DNA of 12,679 nt, taken from assembly GCA_003978455.1 (NCBI GenBank), contig QNZT01000120.1:1-12679 (forward strand), read 5' to 3'. The DNA comes from Sulfurospirillum sp. Lineage in GTDB: Bacteria; Campylobacterota; Campylobacteria; Campylobacterales; QNZT01. Both the position numbers and the translations under genes were made by a program. The notes beneath the pieces are model-generated. The model made no database searches and had not been told where the DNA came from. It was given only the letters and a program-made list of their open reading frames with translations. Shown here in pieces: positions 1-7,505 of this stretch. Within the stretch, counting starts at the first letter, position 1. The number at the start of each line of letters is the position of its first letter.

Positions 1-282
1 TTGGATGATTGTATCATATACGAGGCAAAATTATCCCAGATCGATGCACTCTATGCCTCAGATATCAAGTGGATGAGCTTAGGCAAAAAAATCTCTGACG
101 AATACATCGTAAAAATAGGACAAAATGCCCAGATGCTCAGGCAACTCACTGCCAAAGAGAAGTATATTCTCATGAAAGAGATAGAGCCACTTTACGAAGA
201 GGTATTGGCAGACTATCAGTATGCCACTTTGCTTGGTATCACAGCTCAAAGTTTAAGTCGGATAAAAAGAGACTTATCATGA
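1..282 (+). CDS. Crp/Fnr-family transcriptional regulator, C-terminal part (5' end outside window)
   Basis: The reading frame is open from the first base and ends at TGA 280-282. The visible 93 residues match the second half of a Crp/Fnr regulator: the end of the effector domain and dimerisation helix (about residues 1-45), then the winged-helix DNA-binding domain. The most telling part is the recognition region near the end (ATLLGITAQSLSRIKRDLS), typical of Crp/Fnr proteins of Bacteroidota and Campylobacterota, preceded by a 'TAKEKYILM' helix. The usual family length is about 190-230 residues, so more than half lies upstream. The TTG at base 1 is probably an internal Leu codon, not a start. 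No effector-binding residues are visible, so the signal it senses cannot be named. It converges on the efflux adaptor gene and is not obviously its regulator. Confidence 0.8.
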   Translation: MDDCIIYEAKLSQIDALYASDIKWMSLGKKISDEYIVKIGQNAQMLRQLTAKEKYILMKEIEPLYEEVLADYQYATLLGITAQSLSRIKRDLS

Positions 283-309
283 TAGGCACTTTTGAGGTAT
301 AGTGCTATC
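281..309. terminator. Hairpin between convergent genes (possible bidirectional terminator)
   Basis: GATAGGCACT (281-290) pairs with AGTGCTATC (301-309), giving nine base pairs with one bulged G and a 10-nt loop. It fills the 28-base gap between the stop codons of two convergent genes and overlaps the end of the first. No T-run follows on either strand, so a classical intrinsic terminator is only a possibility. Confidence 0.4.
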
Positions 310-310
310 C

Positions 311-1294
311 CTACCAATCCTCATCCTCCTCATCACTCTCATACAACCCGTTGGTCAGTGCATCGCTATCAAGCAAAAAGAGCGCTTTGTCCACCACCTT
401 GTCGCCCTCTTTCAACCCCTCAAGCACGGCGAAGTGGCGGCTGTCGATGCGTCTGGCTTTGATCTGGCGGGGTGAGAATGTTCCCGCGCCTTCGGGTACA
501 AAGACGTACAGTTTGTCGCCTTTTTGGAGCAGTGCCGTTTTGGGCAGGATGAGTTGCTCTTTTTGCCGGAGTGCGATTTTGACACGGGCGAAGAGTCCGG
601 GAAAGAGTTTGTCGTTTTTGTCGATGACGATGCGCACGGGTACGGTCTCTTTTGCGGTATCGACAGTGGGATAGAGAAATCCGACACGCCCTTTTACTTC
701 CGGATACCCCTCGACTTTGATTTTGGCGGGCATCCCTTCATGAAGTACGGCGATATCCTTCTGATAGACATCTGCGATCACCCACAGTCTACTGAAGTCG
801 GCTAGCTGCATCAGCCTTTCACCTCTCTTGGCGAAGCTGCCTTCATTGATCTTTTTGGAGATGATATAGCCGTCCGAGGGGGCGAAGTAGTCAAACGACT
901 CCACTGCCTTTTTCTGTGCGGCAAGGCGGGGTACTCCCAGCAGCCGCAGTTTGCGTCTGGCATTTCGCAGCGCGGAAGCGGAGAGTTTTGCGGAGATCGC
1001 AAGCTCTTCGGTCAGGGAGACGACCTCTTTGGCATAGAGTCGAAAGAGCGGATCACCTTTTTGGACTTTCATGAACTTCTTGTCGGCATAGAGTCTGGTC
1101 ACAAAAGCGTCAAAACGCAGTGCCACATCCCGGACACGGCTCTCATCCACGGCAGTTTTACCGTAGTAGGTTTTCGTTTCGGCGCTCACACGCTTCTCCA
1201 CGGTGACGGTTTTAAAATTGAACAGCTGTCTGACTTGCAGAATCTCCGCCTGAAGTGTCAGCACAAAAAAGAGTAGCAGAGTCCATAGTTTCAT
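311..1294 (-). CDS. Efflux RND transporter periplasmic adaptor subunit (CusB/HlyD-like membrane fusion protein)
   Basis: 327 residues with an N-terminal signal peptide (hydrophobic residues 3-14, cleavage near LQA-E). The protein bridges an inner-membrane pump and the outer-membrane channel in tripartite efflux. Visible blocks: first half of the lipoyl-like barrel-sandwich around 57-90 (FDAFVTRLYADKKFMKVQKGD, then a 'LYAKE' block like the 'YSPEL' block of CusB), a short helical hairpin around 90-132, the second lipoyl half (APSDGYIISKKINEGSFAKRGE, 138-160), a beta-barrel domain (LWVIADVYQKD... GMPAKIKVEGYP, 170-240) and a membrane-proximal domain (245-310). It ends in an acidic tail (ESDEEDEDW). 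It lacks the Met-rich N-terminus of CusB, so metal specificity cannot be claimed. Its ATG overlaps the TolC-like stop (ATGA), implying translational coupling. No pump gene follows: the next gene is convergent. Confidence 0.85.
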   Translation of the reverse strand: MKLWTLLLFFVLTLQAEILQVRQLFNFKTVTVEKRVSAETKTYYGKTAVDESRVRDVALRFDAFVTRLYADKKFMKVQKGDPLFRLYAKEVVSLTEELAISAKLSASALRNARRKLRLLGVPRLAAQKKAVESFDYFAPSDGYIISKKINEGSFAKRGERLMQLADFSRLWVIADVYQKDIAVLHEGMPAKIKVEGYPEVKGRVGFLYPTVDTAKETVPVRIVIDKNDKLFPGLFARVKIALRQKEQLILPKTALLQKGDKLYVFVPEGAGTFSPRQIKARRIDSRHFAVLEGLKEGDKVVDKALFLLDSDALTNGLYESDEEDEDW

Positions 1295-2454
1295 AGGTAG
1301 TACCTCAGTTTTGCATAGTTTTGGAAATATCCGGAGAGTTCGTCAAGCGCACGCTCCTGAAGTGAAATCACACCGTTGTAACTTTCGATCAACCGGCTCA
1401 GATCGAGCGTACCGCTTCGGTTTTTCGCTTTCAGATACCGGGAGATGCGTTTTTGCAGCGGTACGATACGCTTTTGGTAGAGCCGGTAGTTTCGGGCGTG
1501 CTGCCGCATAGTGATACCCAGTACTTTCACCGTGGAGGCAAACCGGTTTTCGATCTCCGCCAGCCTCGCTTTCTGATAGGATAGATAGCGTTTGGCTTTT
1601 TGCGTGCGGAGCTTCTCCCTGCCCCACACCTGCAACGGAAACGCGACAGTGACGGAGAGATAATCCTCCCGGTTCACCCGCTGATAATATCCCGCTCCAA
1701 CGGTCAGATCCGGTCGCTCTTTCGCCCTTGCAAGGTCGATCTTTTTCGCAGCAATGGCGATATCTTCACGGTAGAGTTTGAGCATCGGATGGTTTTTGTC
1801 ATAGCCGATGTCGTGCGGCTCAGGCGTCAGGTCGATATCGATCTTCGATACTTCATGAAGTGTATAGCGCTCGATCTGCGCCAGCAAGGCATCTCTCTTG
1901 CTTTTGAGCGCCTCTGCTCTGGTTTGAAGCAGTAGCAGCGACTGTCCGGTTTCGAGTATCAGATCTTCACTCGCCTGATACCCTTTCATGAGATCTCTGA
2001 TCTGACGCAGGTTGGCTCTGTTTTGCCCCAGCAGTTTCAGCCGCTCACCGATCACACCGATCGCATAGGCATACGCTGCGATACGGGATGCTATCTTTCG
2101 CTTCTGCACCTCTGTTTTCAGTGCCGTCTGCTCCGCTTTGACAGCCGCGATCTCTTTTGAGAGGGCAAATTTGTCTGAGAGCGGTATCTTCTGGGAGATC
2201 GCGACAAACTGCGTCTGCATCGGTTCGAGTGAGCGCTTAACCGGTGCATCCAGCCGCAGATCGGTAAGCCCCGCTTTGAGCATCGGATTTTCCCAGATAC
2301 CCGACAAACCGACCTCCTCCTGCATCACCGCCGCCTCTTCATGAAGCATCGCAAGCGTCGGATCGGCGCGGTAAGCTTGCCGGATCAGCGCTTCCAGAGA
2401 GTCGGCACAGAGTGAAGCGGAAAATATCAAAATAGGTAGTATCAGTCGATTCAT
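1291..2454 (-). CDS. TolC-family outer-membrane efflux protein (CusC-like)
   Basis: The ATG at 2454 is preferred over the TTG at 2460, giving 387 residues. AAAGG lies six bases before this ATG, whereas it would abut the TTG. A signal peptide is visible (MNRLILPILIFSASLCA-DS); the Cys near the cleavage site is preceded by Leu, so it is not a good lipobox. The mature part is two long helical repeats typical of the outer-membrane efflux family: a first helical block around residues 15-165 (DPTLAMLHEEAAVMQEEVGLSG, then a conserved-looking 'ENPMLKAGL'), and a second around 220-380 (DLTVGAGYYQR, then 'REDYLSVTVAFPLQVWGREKLR', where beta strands resume). It forms the trimeric outer-membrane exit duct that works with the adaptor encoded next. 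It is the first gene of the two-gene unit, with a promoter and inverted repeat directly upstream. Confidence 0.87.
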   Translation of the reverse strand: MNRLILPILIFSASLCADSLEALIRQAYRADPTLAMLHEEAAVMQEEVGLSGIWENPMLKAGLTDLRLDAPVKRSLEPMQTQFVAISQKIPLSDKFALSKEIAAVKAEQTALKTEVQKRKIASRIAAYAYAIGVIGERLKLLGQNRANLRQIRDLMKGYQASEDLILETGQSLLLLQTRAEALKSKRDALLAQIERYTLHEVSKIDIDLTPEPHDIGYDKNHPMLKLYREDIAIAAKKIDLARAKERPDLTVGAGYYQRVNREDYLSVTVAFPLQVWGREKLRTQKAKRYLSYQKARLAEIENRFASTVKVLGITMRQHARNYRLYQKRIVPLQKRISRYLKAKNRSGTLDLSRLIESYNGVISLQERALDELSGYFQNYAKLRYYL

Positions 2455-2480
2455 GGACAACCTTTATTGTTTGGTTGTCC
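2455..2480 (-). promoter_or_regulatory. Perfect 8-bp inverted repeat over the RBS of the TolC-like gene
   Basis: GGACAACC (2473-2480 read on the minus strand) and GGTTGTCC (2455-2462) are exact inverted copies separated by 10 bases and ending right at the ATG. The Shine-Dalgarno AAAGG lies partly inside the ATG-proximal arm. As DNA this looks like an operator for a dimeric repressor or activator; as RNA it would be an 8-bp hairpin hiding the ribosome-binding site. Which of the two applies cannot be decided from sequence. Confidence 0.55.
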
Positions 2481-2481
2481 T

Positions 2482-2487
2482 ATTGTA
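2482..2487 (-). promoter_or_regulatory. Candidate -10 box (TACAAT) for the efflux gene pair
   Basis: TACAAT on the minus strand lies one base upstream of the inverted repeat, so transcription would start within or just after the upstream repeat arm. No convincing -35 hexamer is seen, which is normal for sigma-70 promoters of Campylobacterota. It suggests the efflux pair has its own control, separate from the lipoprotein gene upstream. Confidence 0.4.
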
Positions 2488-2517
2488 AAGTTTTTGTGTG
2501 GAGGATGTGTGTAGAGA

Positions 2518-3621
2518 TCACCTCGTCCCGATCATAATATCCAGCACCTCCGCCATAGAGGGGTACCATTGGTTGGTTTCTCGGTTGAAAAACTTCGTAT
2601 CGGAGTTGACCGCGAAGGGGATTCCTTTCTCCCGCAGGCGGTCGCTCACGAAACGGGCAAATGCCTTCTGCTCAGTGATATTGTAATCCCCTCCTCCGGG
2701 TGCGCCGTCGGTCAGCGTGGCATCGGCATTGACGTCGTTGTAGTTGTTTGCCATCCATGCCCCGACCCAGGTGGGTATGCCATGCTCCTGTGACCAGTTG
2801 TAAGCATGGTCGATCTTGTCGGTGATCAGTTTTTTCTCATAGGCGGTTCCGCTAGTCCACTGCTTTTTGGGGTTGTCCTTTTTGGGACCGGCTGCGTAGA
2901 AGTGCCACTCGACCATCATGAACTCTGTCGGTTCAGGTACTTCGAGATTGTCCAGCTCCATCGGATTTGAGATTTTGTTGGGTGCAACGATGACGATGCG
3001 TTTTGGATCGATCCGGCGGATCGCCGCCGTAACCTCTTTGTAAAGCAGGTTGAGGCGGTCGTTGTGCTTTTTGAGTTCTCCCGTCGTCTCGATGATCAGA
3101 TCGTAAGCGACTGTGTAAGGATAGTTTTTAAAGGTTTCTGCCATCTTCTCCCACCACGCTTTGACATGAGCCAGCGTTTCGTCATCGGTCGGATCATCCT
3201 TGAACTCCGATGCCTGATAGGCGATGATCGGAATCAGACCCGCCTGCATACAATCGTCGACCATATCTTTTGTCTCCTGCAACAGTGTCGGATCGCTCAG
3301 GATATCCTCTTTGATCCGCATCCGCACATGGCTCAGACCCCGCTGTTTGAAGATCGCCGGTACATTGATACCCGCTTCATGAGAACGCCTTGCCGCCGTA
3401 CGCCCCGGCGTGGTCTTGAGCCAGTCCACATCCATCCCGGTATGGAGCATCTGCTGATACGCTTTGGGCGTAATCGCCTCTGTCTGCTCTTTTGGATCTG
3501 TCACCTGCGTTTTATCCTGCTGCGAAGCGGTATCGTTACCCTTTTCAGGCGTTCTGTCCACACCCCCTCCGCTGCATCCGGTAAGTGCGGCAAAGAGGAG
3601 AAGTCTCCAAAAATATCTCAT
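2518..3621 (-). CDS. GH5 cellulase-like lipoprotein with altered active site
   Basis: 367 residues from the ATG at 3621, chosen because AAAGGA lies about seven bases upstream and the protein then begins with a lipoprotein signal (RYFWRLLLFAALTGC, acylated Cys16). A Gly/Ser/acidic linker (17-50) precedes a domain with the order of a GH5 (beta/alpha)8 barrel: conserved-type Arg in HVRMRI (99-104), PIIAYQAS (131-138), acid/base region YDLIIETT (173-180), the hallmark 'IRRIDPKRIVIVAP' (201-214), WHFY (239-242), and the nucleophile strand PTWVGAWM (283-290). Canonical GH5 enzymes have Asn-Glu at the acid/base site and Glu at the nucleophile. Here Ile177-Glu178 and Ala288 stand there, so classical retaining hydrolysis is doubtful. 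It is probably a membrane-anchored glycan-binding protein or a divergent hydrolase. A TATAAT upstream suggests its own transcript. Confidence 0.75.
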   Translation of the reverse strand: MRYFWRLLLFAALTGCSGGGVDRTPEKGNDTASQQDKTQVTDPKEQTEAITPKAYQQMLHTGMDVDWLKTTPGRTAARRSHEAGINVPAIFKQRGLSHVRMRIKEDILSDPTLLQETKDMVDDCMQAGLIPIIAYQASEFKDDPTDDETLAHVKAWWEKMAETFKNYPYTVAYDLIIETTGELKKHNDRLNLLYKEVTAAIRRIDPKRIVIVAPNKISNPMELDNLEVPEPTEFMMVEWHFYAAGPKKDNPKKQWTSGTAYEKKLITDKIDHAYNWSQEHGIPTWVGAWMANNYNDVNADATLTDGAPGGGDYNITEQKAFARFVSDRLREKGIPFAVNSDTKFFNRETNQWYPSMAEVLDIMIGTR

Positions 3622-3724
3622 CTGTTTCCTTTTTGACGCCAGAGTCTGCTTAAAAGCTCTTATGAAGCGCGGTTCATCTGCGCGTGAGCCCTGTGTTAAA
3701 CAGAACTTAGCGTTGATCTGATCT

Positions 3725-3730
3725 ATTATA
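3725..3730 (-). promoter_or_regulatory. Candidate -10 box (TATAAT) for the GH5-like lipoprotein gene
   Basis: A perfect TATAAT on the minus strand stands in an AT-rich stretch just after the comEC stop and about 105 bases before the lipoprotein ATG. It would give a leader of roughly 95-100 nt. The leader contains short complementary segments (ATGAA/TTCAT around 3660-3676), but no riboswitch class that I recognise. Confidence 0.45.
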
Positions 3731-3753
3731 TCATATATCATGATTTTTCAGCT

Positions 3754-5001
3754 TCAAATCAAATAGACGCCTATCGCAAAAAGCGGCAAAGCAATAGCTA
3801 CCAAACGATACCTGACGGCAACCAATGACAGAAAAATATAGAGAACCAGATACCATAGCGGCGTCTGAAAGTGGTAGATCTGCGCCCTCAAATGCAGCAG
3901 TTTCAAAAGCATTCCATCCAGCAGATCCCCCTGTCCGATCAGGTGCAAAAGCATCTCCAGAGGGTAAAAGATGACAAAAAGTATCGACAAAAGGGGTGAG
4001 CAGAGCTGATACCATGAAAAAGTGGTAAAGAAGTAGTGCACAACCGGGATCATGAGCAGATAGACCCAGATGTTGAGCAGGATGACGATCTGCCACGCTT
4101 TGAGGTGGGAGAAGTGGTGCAAAAAGAGGTAGATGTAAAAGACACCCGCCACCGAAAACCAGAACCCGATCGAAAACAAAAAAGAGGGGAAAATCACCAG
4201 AATCGTCACTACCGTCACAAAAAGTACCTCGAAAGAGAGGATCTTGAAGTGGCGGTGAAAAAGGAAAAAACCGTATGCCAGCATGACAAAAGAGCGCAGC
4301 AGTGAGGGGATGAAATCGAGCATCCAGAGGTAGGCGAAAAGTATCGCCAAAATCACCATCGTCAGATCGAAACGCATATTTCGATAGGGAAAGTAGCGGT
4401 TTTGCAGCTGATAGTAGGGGTAGCGAAAGAGAAAATAGAGTATCGCAAACAGCACACCCAGATGAAACCCGCTGATCGCGATCAGGTGGGAGATGCCCAG
4501 TTTGCTGACATCCCGGCGCAACGGTTTGCCGATCGGCTCTCCCAGGAAAAGTGCGCTGAAAAGTTCTGCGGTCGTGTTACTCTCATGCTGACCGACGATC
4601 TTTTCATGAAGCCACGATTTGATCCCGCGCTCCTTTTCAAAGATACGGATATCGTAACTCGGCACATAAAAGGTTCGCAGATACTCCGTAAAAGTGATCT
4701 TGTCGGTGATGATGCCAAGACGCACACGCCGCCCTTTCAGGTTGATCAGATCTTCATAGTTGGTCGTGTAAAAAACAGCGCCGTTGTCGGATCTGAGTTT
4801 CAGTACCTGATAGATTTTTCCGGAGGGTTTACGTTTCTGGTAGTGGTTCAGCACCGTAGCGCCGGTATGGAAAAACTTGTGTTCATGAAACTGTTGAAAG
4901 TAGTGGTATCGCAGCAGCAGGTGCCCCGCGAAAAGAAGGAGCATGAAGAGCGTAAAAAGGAGCATCTCCTTTTTGCTCCGGAAAAGGTCAAGTTTTTCCA
5001 T
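3754..5001 (-). CDS. comEC: ComEC/Rec2-family DNA uptake channel protein (short form)
   Basis: 415 residues, a polytopic inner-membrane protein that in this family passes single-stranded DNA into the cytoplasm during natural transformation. An N-terminal membrane helix (13-30) leads into a soluble domain (about 40-125, OB-like in the family), followed by many hydrophobic segments between 165 and 415. The family signature HLIAISGFHLG is at residues 172-182. The C-terminal metallo-beta-lactamase domain of Bacillus-type ComEC is absent and the length is close to the short Helicobacter/Campylobacter form. An in-frame TGA lies about 30 bases before the ATG, so this is the only plausible ATG; no strong Shine-Dalgarno is seen. 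It starts 44 bases after dnaB ends and is likely co-transcribed with it; the dnaB-comEC adjacency also occurs in Helicobacter pylori. Confidence 0.85.
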   Translation of the reverse strand: MEKLDLFRSKKEMLLFTLFMLLLFAGHLLLRYHYFQQFHEHKFFHTGATVLNHYQKRKPSGKIYQVLKLRSDNGAVFYTTNYEDLINLKGRRVRLGIITDKITFTEYLRTFYVPSYDIRIFEKERGIKSWLHEKIVGQHESNTTAELFSALFLGEPIGKPLRRDVSKLGISHLIAISGFHLGVLFAILYFLFRYPYYQLQNRYFPYRNMRFDLTMVILAILFAYLWMLDFIPSLLRSFVMLAYGFFLFHRHFKILSFEVLFVTVVTILVIFPSFLFSIGFWFSVAGVFYIYLFLHHFSHLKAWQIVILLNIWVYLLMIPVVHYFFTTFSWYQLCSPLLSILFVIFYPLEMLLHLIGQGDLLDGMLLKLLHLRAQIYHFQTPLWYLVLYIFLSLVAVRYRLVAIALPLFAIGVYLI

Positions 5002-5045
5002 AAAAAAGCTGTCAGAAAGGTGTCGGGATCATGCGAACAGACTCC

Positions 5046-7505
5046 CTAGATCGGCGGCAGCTCGATCTTTGAGTTTTTCGCATTTTCATCGGCATTTTCA
5101 AAGACGATCTCGACCGGGACATTGCCCTTGTCCACAAAGCGGGTGAAACGCTTCTGAAAGACCAGATGTGCCGTACCGATCGGACCGCTCCTGTTTTTAC
5201 CGATGATCACCTCGGCATCCTCTTCGGCTTTGGCGACAAACTCACTTTTGTACTCCTTGCCCTCCGCTTTGGCGCGCTTCTCTTTCTCTTTCTCTTCGCG
5301 CATCTTATAGACATCGTCACGATAGACAAACATGATGATATCCGCATCCTGCTCGATCGATCCCGACTCACGGATATCACTGAGCATAGGACGCTTGTCG
5401 TGACGGCTCTCCAGTCCGCGGTTGAGCTGTGAGAGGGCGATGACAGGGATCTGCAACTCCCTTGCCAGCAGTTTCAGCCCCCGAGAAATCTCACTCACTT
5501 CCAGGTGGCGGTCCTTACCGCCGGTACCGCTCATGAGCTGCAGATAGTCGATAATCGCCAGCGATATTTCGGGATTTTGTGTCTTGATCTTGCGCAATTT
5601 AGAGCGAAGCTGGTTGATGTTGAGCAGACCGTCATCATCGACAAAGAGCTTCTTCTGCGCCATCTCATCGGTCGCGCGGCTCAGGTGCGACCACTCCTCG
5701 TCGGTCAGATCCCCGACCTTGAGATTTTGCAGAGGTATCGAAGTCTTTGCGCTCAGCATCCTGAGCATCAGCTCCTCGGCAGGCATCTCCAGCGAAAAGA
5801 TCGCCACCCCGCGCCCGTCGTCCAGCGCTTTCTGGGCGAGATTGAGCGTAAAAGCGGTATTGTGTGTGACGGTCATATCTTCAAGCAGAAAGAGGCTGTT
5901 GCCGTCGATCTCAAAACCGTAGTAGTCATCCACTTTGTCAAACTCCACTTTGATACCTGTCTGGTTCCAGCTGCGTTTGCCAAACCACGGCGCCGCTTTT
6001 TTACGGGCGATCTTTACCGGCACACGGTCGATATCACCGAAGATCCGCACCCGGTACGCCACCCCTTCAAAACCGCTCTTTTTGATCAGTACTTTTTTCT
6101 TTTTCAAAGAGGTGCGAAACCCGAGTGAATCTGCCAGAAATTTGATCTGTTTCGCCAGCGATTTTGAGGTCTGTGTGATCTCATAGCCGTTGCACTGTTT
6201 GTCATAGTGCCCGTCACTGTCGATCAGCCCCGCCAGCAGCTCCAGCCGTTTCTGTGTCGCGTTGATCAGATACTCCCGCGGAATATGTTTGTTTTCGATC
6301 ACGCCCAGTTTGCGAAGCTCCGCCTGAAGGGAGAAGCGATCTTTTTTGCCGCCCTGCTTTGCGTTGGTGATACCGTACATCGGGCATTTGCCATCCTCTT
6401 TCGACTTGACCAGTTTCAGATCGAGCCTTTTGGCAAACGCTTTCAGGTAGGCGACCACTTCATGATCTTCCGTGGCGATACGCACATCAGACTTTCTGCC
6501 GTCCCCCAGCCAGAGACCGATAAAGTAGGGCTCTATCGGCACCTTCCGCTCCATAAACTTCACTGCGACTTTGTAGCCCTTGTAGTTGGATTTGAATTTA
6601 TCCGACTTTTGCAGATAGTCGCGTACGGAGATATTCAGTACATCACCATGTTTATGTTTGCCCTCGTTGCGGCTGCGTTTCAGAGAGAGGATGTGCGACT
6701 CGTTGACACGGTAGTCTATCCCTTTGTTCTGGCGTATCCAGTACATCTTTTCGCGCCCGCGTGCCAGCGAGAGGACTTTTCTGGGGGTGGAGTCATCTCC
6801 CATCAGCAGTTCACCGACCCTGATATCTTCCACCGCTTTGAGCGTACCGTCATACATCAGCACTCTGGTACCCTTTGCCAGACATTTACCCATCGCCGGC
6901 CTGGCGGCGATGATGATGAGCTGCCCCTCCCCGAAACCGGCTGTCAGTTCGTTGAGTTCGCGAAAGCCTGTATCGACACCGGTGACGCCGTTGTTGCCCC
7001 GTTTTTTCATCTCATGAATATGCGCGATCGTCGCGGCGACCATTTCGGGTGATTCGCGGAACTCTCTGGTTGCGGCATCGAGGGATATTTCGTATAGCTC
7101 CTTCTGGACGATATTCAGGATATCGTCGCTGGGCATATCCTCTTCGACGGTCACTTCACGGATTTTGGAGGTGAGTTTGATCAATTCACGCTTGATCGCC
7201 TTCTCTTTGATCTCTTCGACATACGCCGTAACGTTGGAGATGGGATTGGCGGAGATGATCTCGACGAAGACATCTTCATTGTAACGCTTTTTCTGGAGCA
7301 GTTTTTTCTTCAGAAACTCTTCGTCGATCGGCTGCTCTTCACGGTCGAGCTCCTCCATACACTGAAAAATGACCTGATGATCGGGCAGATAGAAATCTTC
7401 CGGGGAGAGTTTGGAGGCGACATCTTCGTAGAGTGTCGGCTCAAAGATGATCGCACTCAGGATCGCGCGTTCAATGTTGAGATTGTGCAGCTGGTTCTGG
7501 TTCAC
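5046..7505 (-). CDS. dnaB: Replicative DNA helicase DnaB containing an intein
   Basis: The 819-residue precursor starts at GTG (7503-7505), with AAGAGG seven bases upstream. It overlaps the ispG stop by 4 bases (GTGA). The host part (477 residues) is a normal DnaB: N-terminal helical domain with NIERAILSAIIFEPTLYEDV, linker, then the RecA-like motor. Walker A reads ARPAMGK (201-207) and continues with T550 after the intein. Walker B is LAIIDYLQLM (649-658). SQLNRGLESRHDKRPMLSDIRESGSIEQDADI (692-723) holds the conserved H3/H4 region, and GKNRSGP (769-775) the arginine-finger region. It unwinds DNA at the replication fork as a hexamer. It needs the intein to splice out because the insertion divides the ATP-binding loop. 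A Lys/Glu-rich loop (735-765) precedes the arginine-finger region. Confidence 0.95.
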   Translation of the reverse strand: MNQNQLHNLNIERAILSAIIFEPTLYEDVASKLSPEDFYLPDHQVIFQCMEELDREEQPIDEEFLKKKLLQKKRYNEDVFVEIISANPISNVTAYVEEIKEKAIKRELIKLTSKIREVTVEEDMPSDDILNIVQKELYEISLDAATREFRESPEMVAATIAHIHEMKKRGNNGVTGVDTGFRELNELTAGFGEGQLIIIAARPAMGKCLAKGTRVLMYDGTLKAVEDIRVGELLMGDDSTPRKVLSLARGREKMYWIRQNKGIDYRVNESHILSLKRSRNEGKHKHGDVLNISVRDYLQKSDKFKSNYKGYKVAVKFMERKVPIEPYFIGLWLGDGRKSDVRIATEDHEVVAYLKAFAKRLDLKLVKSKEDGKCPMYGITNAKQGGKKDRFSLQAELRKLGVIENKHIPREYLINATQKRLELLAGLIDSDGHYDKQCNGYEITQTSKSLAKQIKFLADSLGFRTSLKKKKVLIKKSGFEGVAYRVRIFGDIDRVPVKIARKKAAPWFGKRSWNQTGIKVEFDKVDDYYGFEIDGNSLFLLEDMTVTHNTAFTLNLAQKALDDGRGVAIFSLEMPAEELMLRMLSAKTSIPLQNLKVGDLTDEEWSHLSRATDEMAQKKLFVDDDGLLNINQLRSKLRKIKTQNPEISLAIIDYLQLMSGTGGKDRHLEVSEISRGLKLLARELQIPVIALSQLNRGLESRHDKRPMLSDIRESGSIEQDADIIMFVYRDDVYKMREEKEKEKRAKAEGKEYKSEFVAKAEEDAEVIIGKNRSGPIGTAHLVFQKRFTRFVDKGNVPVEIVFENADENAKNSKIELPPI
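5859..6884 (-). other. Intein with LAGLIDADG homing endonuclease, in the Walker A site of DnaB
   Basis: In-frame insertion of 342 residues (precursor 208-549). It starts with Cys208 (CLAKGTRVLMYDGT, splicing block A) and ends with His548-Asn549 followed by Thr550, the three chemical requirements of a class 1 intein. Block B is seen as VNESHILSL with His271, block F/G as DDYYGFEIDGNSLFLLEDMTVTHN. The central part carries two endonuclease motifs, FIGLWLGDG (328-336) and LAGLIDSDG (424-432), each keeping its catalytic Asp (335 and 431), so the endonuclease looks active and the element still mobile. The insertion falls between the invariant Lys and Thr of Walker A, one of the known DnaB intein sites. 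No frameshift or stop is seen. Boundaries were confirmed codon by codon: TGT at 6882-6884, AAT at 5859-5861. Confidence 0.93.

Noticed and set aside
3622..3720. Possible c-di-GMP-type riboswitch in the lipoprotein gene leader (ACAGGGC seen)
   Set aside because: Only a short coincidental match; the other conserved elements of that class are not found.
3622..3741. Extended start of the GH5-like gene, 40 residues further upstream
   Set aside because: The extra residues would precede the lipoprotein signal peptide, and the internal ATG at 3621 has a good Shine-Dalgarno, so the shorter protein is preferred.
4402..5049. 215-codon open frame on the + strand opposite comEC
   Set aside because: It is antisense to a clear membrane protein, the product is charged and of no known type, and no ribosome-binding site was convincing.
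6207..7052. 281-codon open frame on the + strand opposite dnaB and its intein
   Set aside because: It is antisense to a well-recognised gene, and its translation shows no family features. It is a by-product of codon bias in the real gene.
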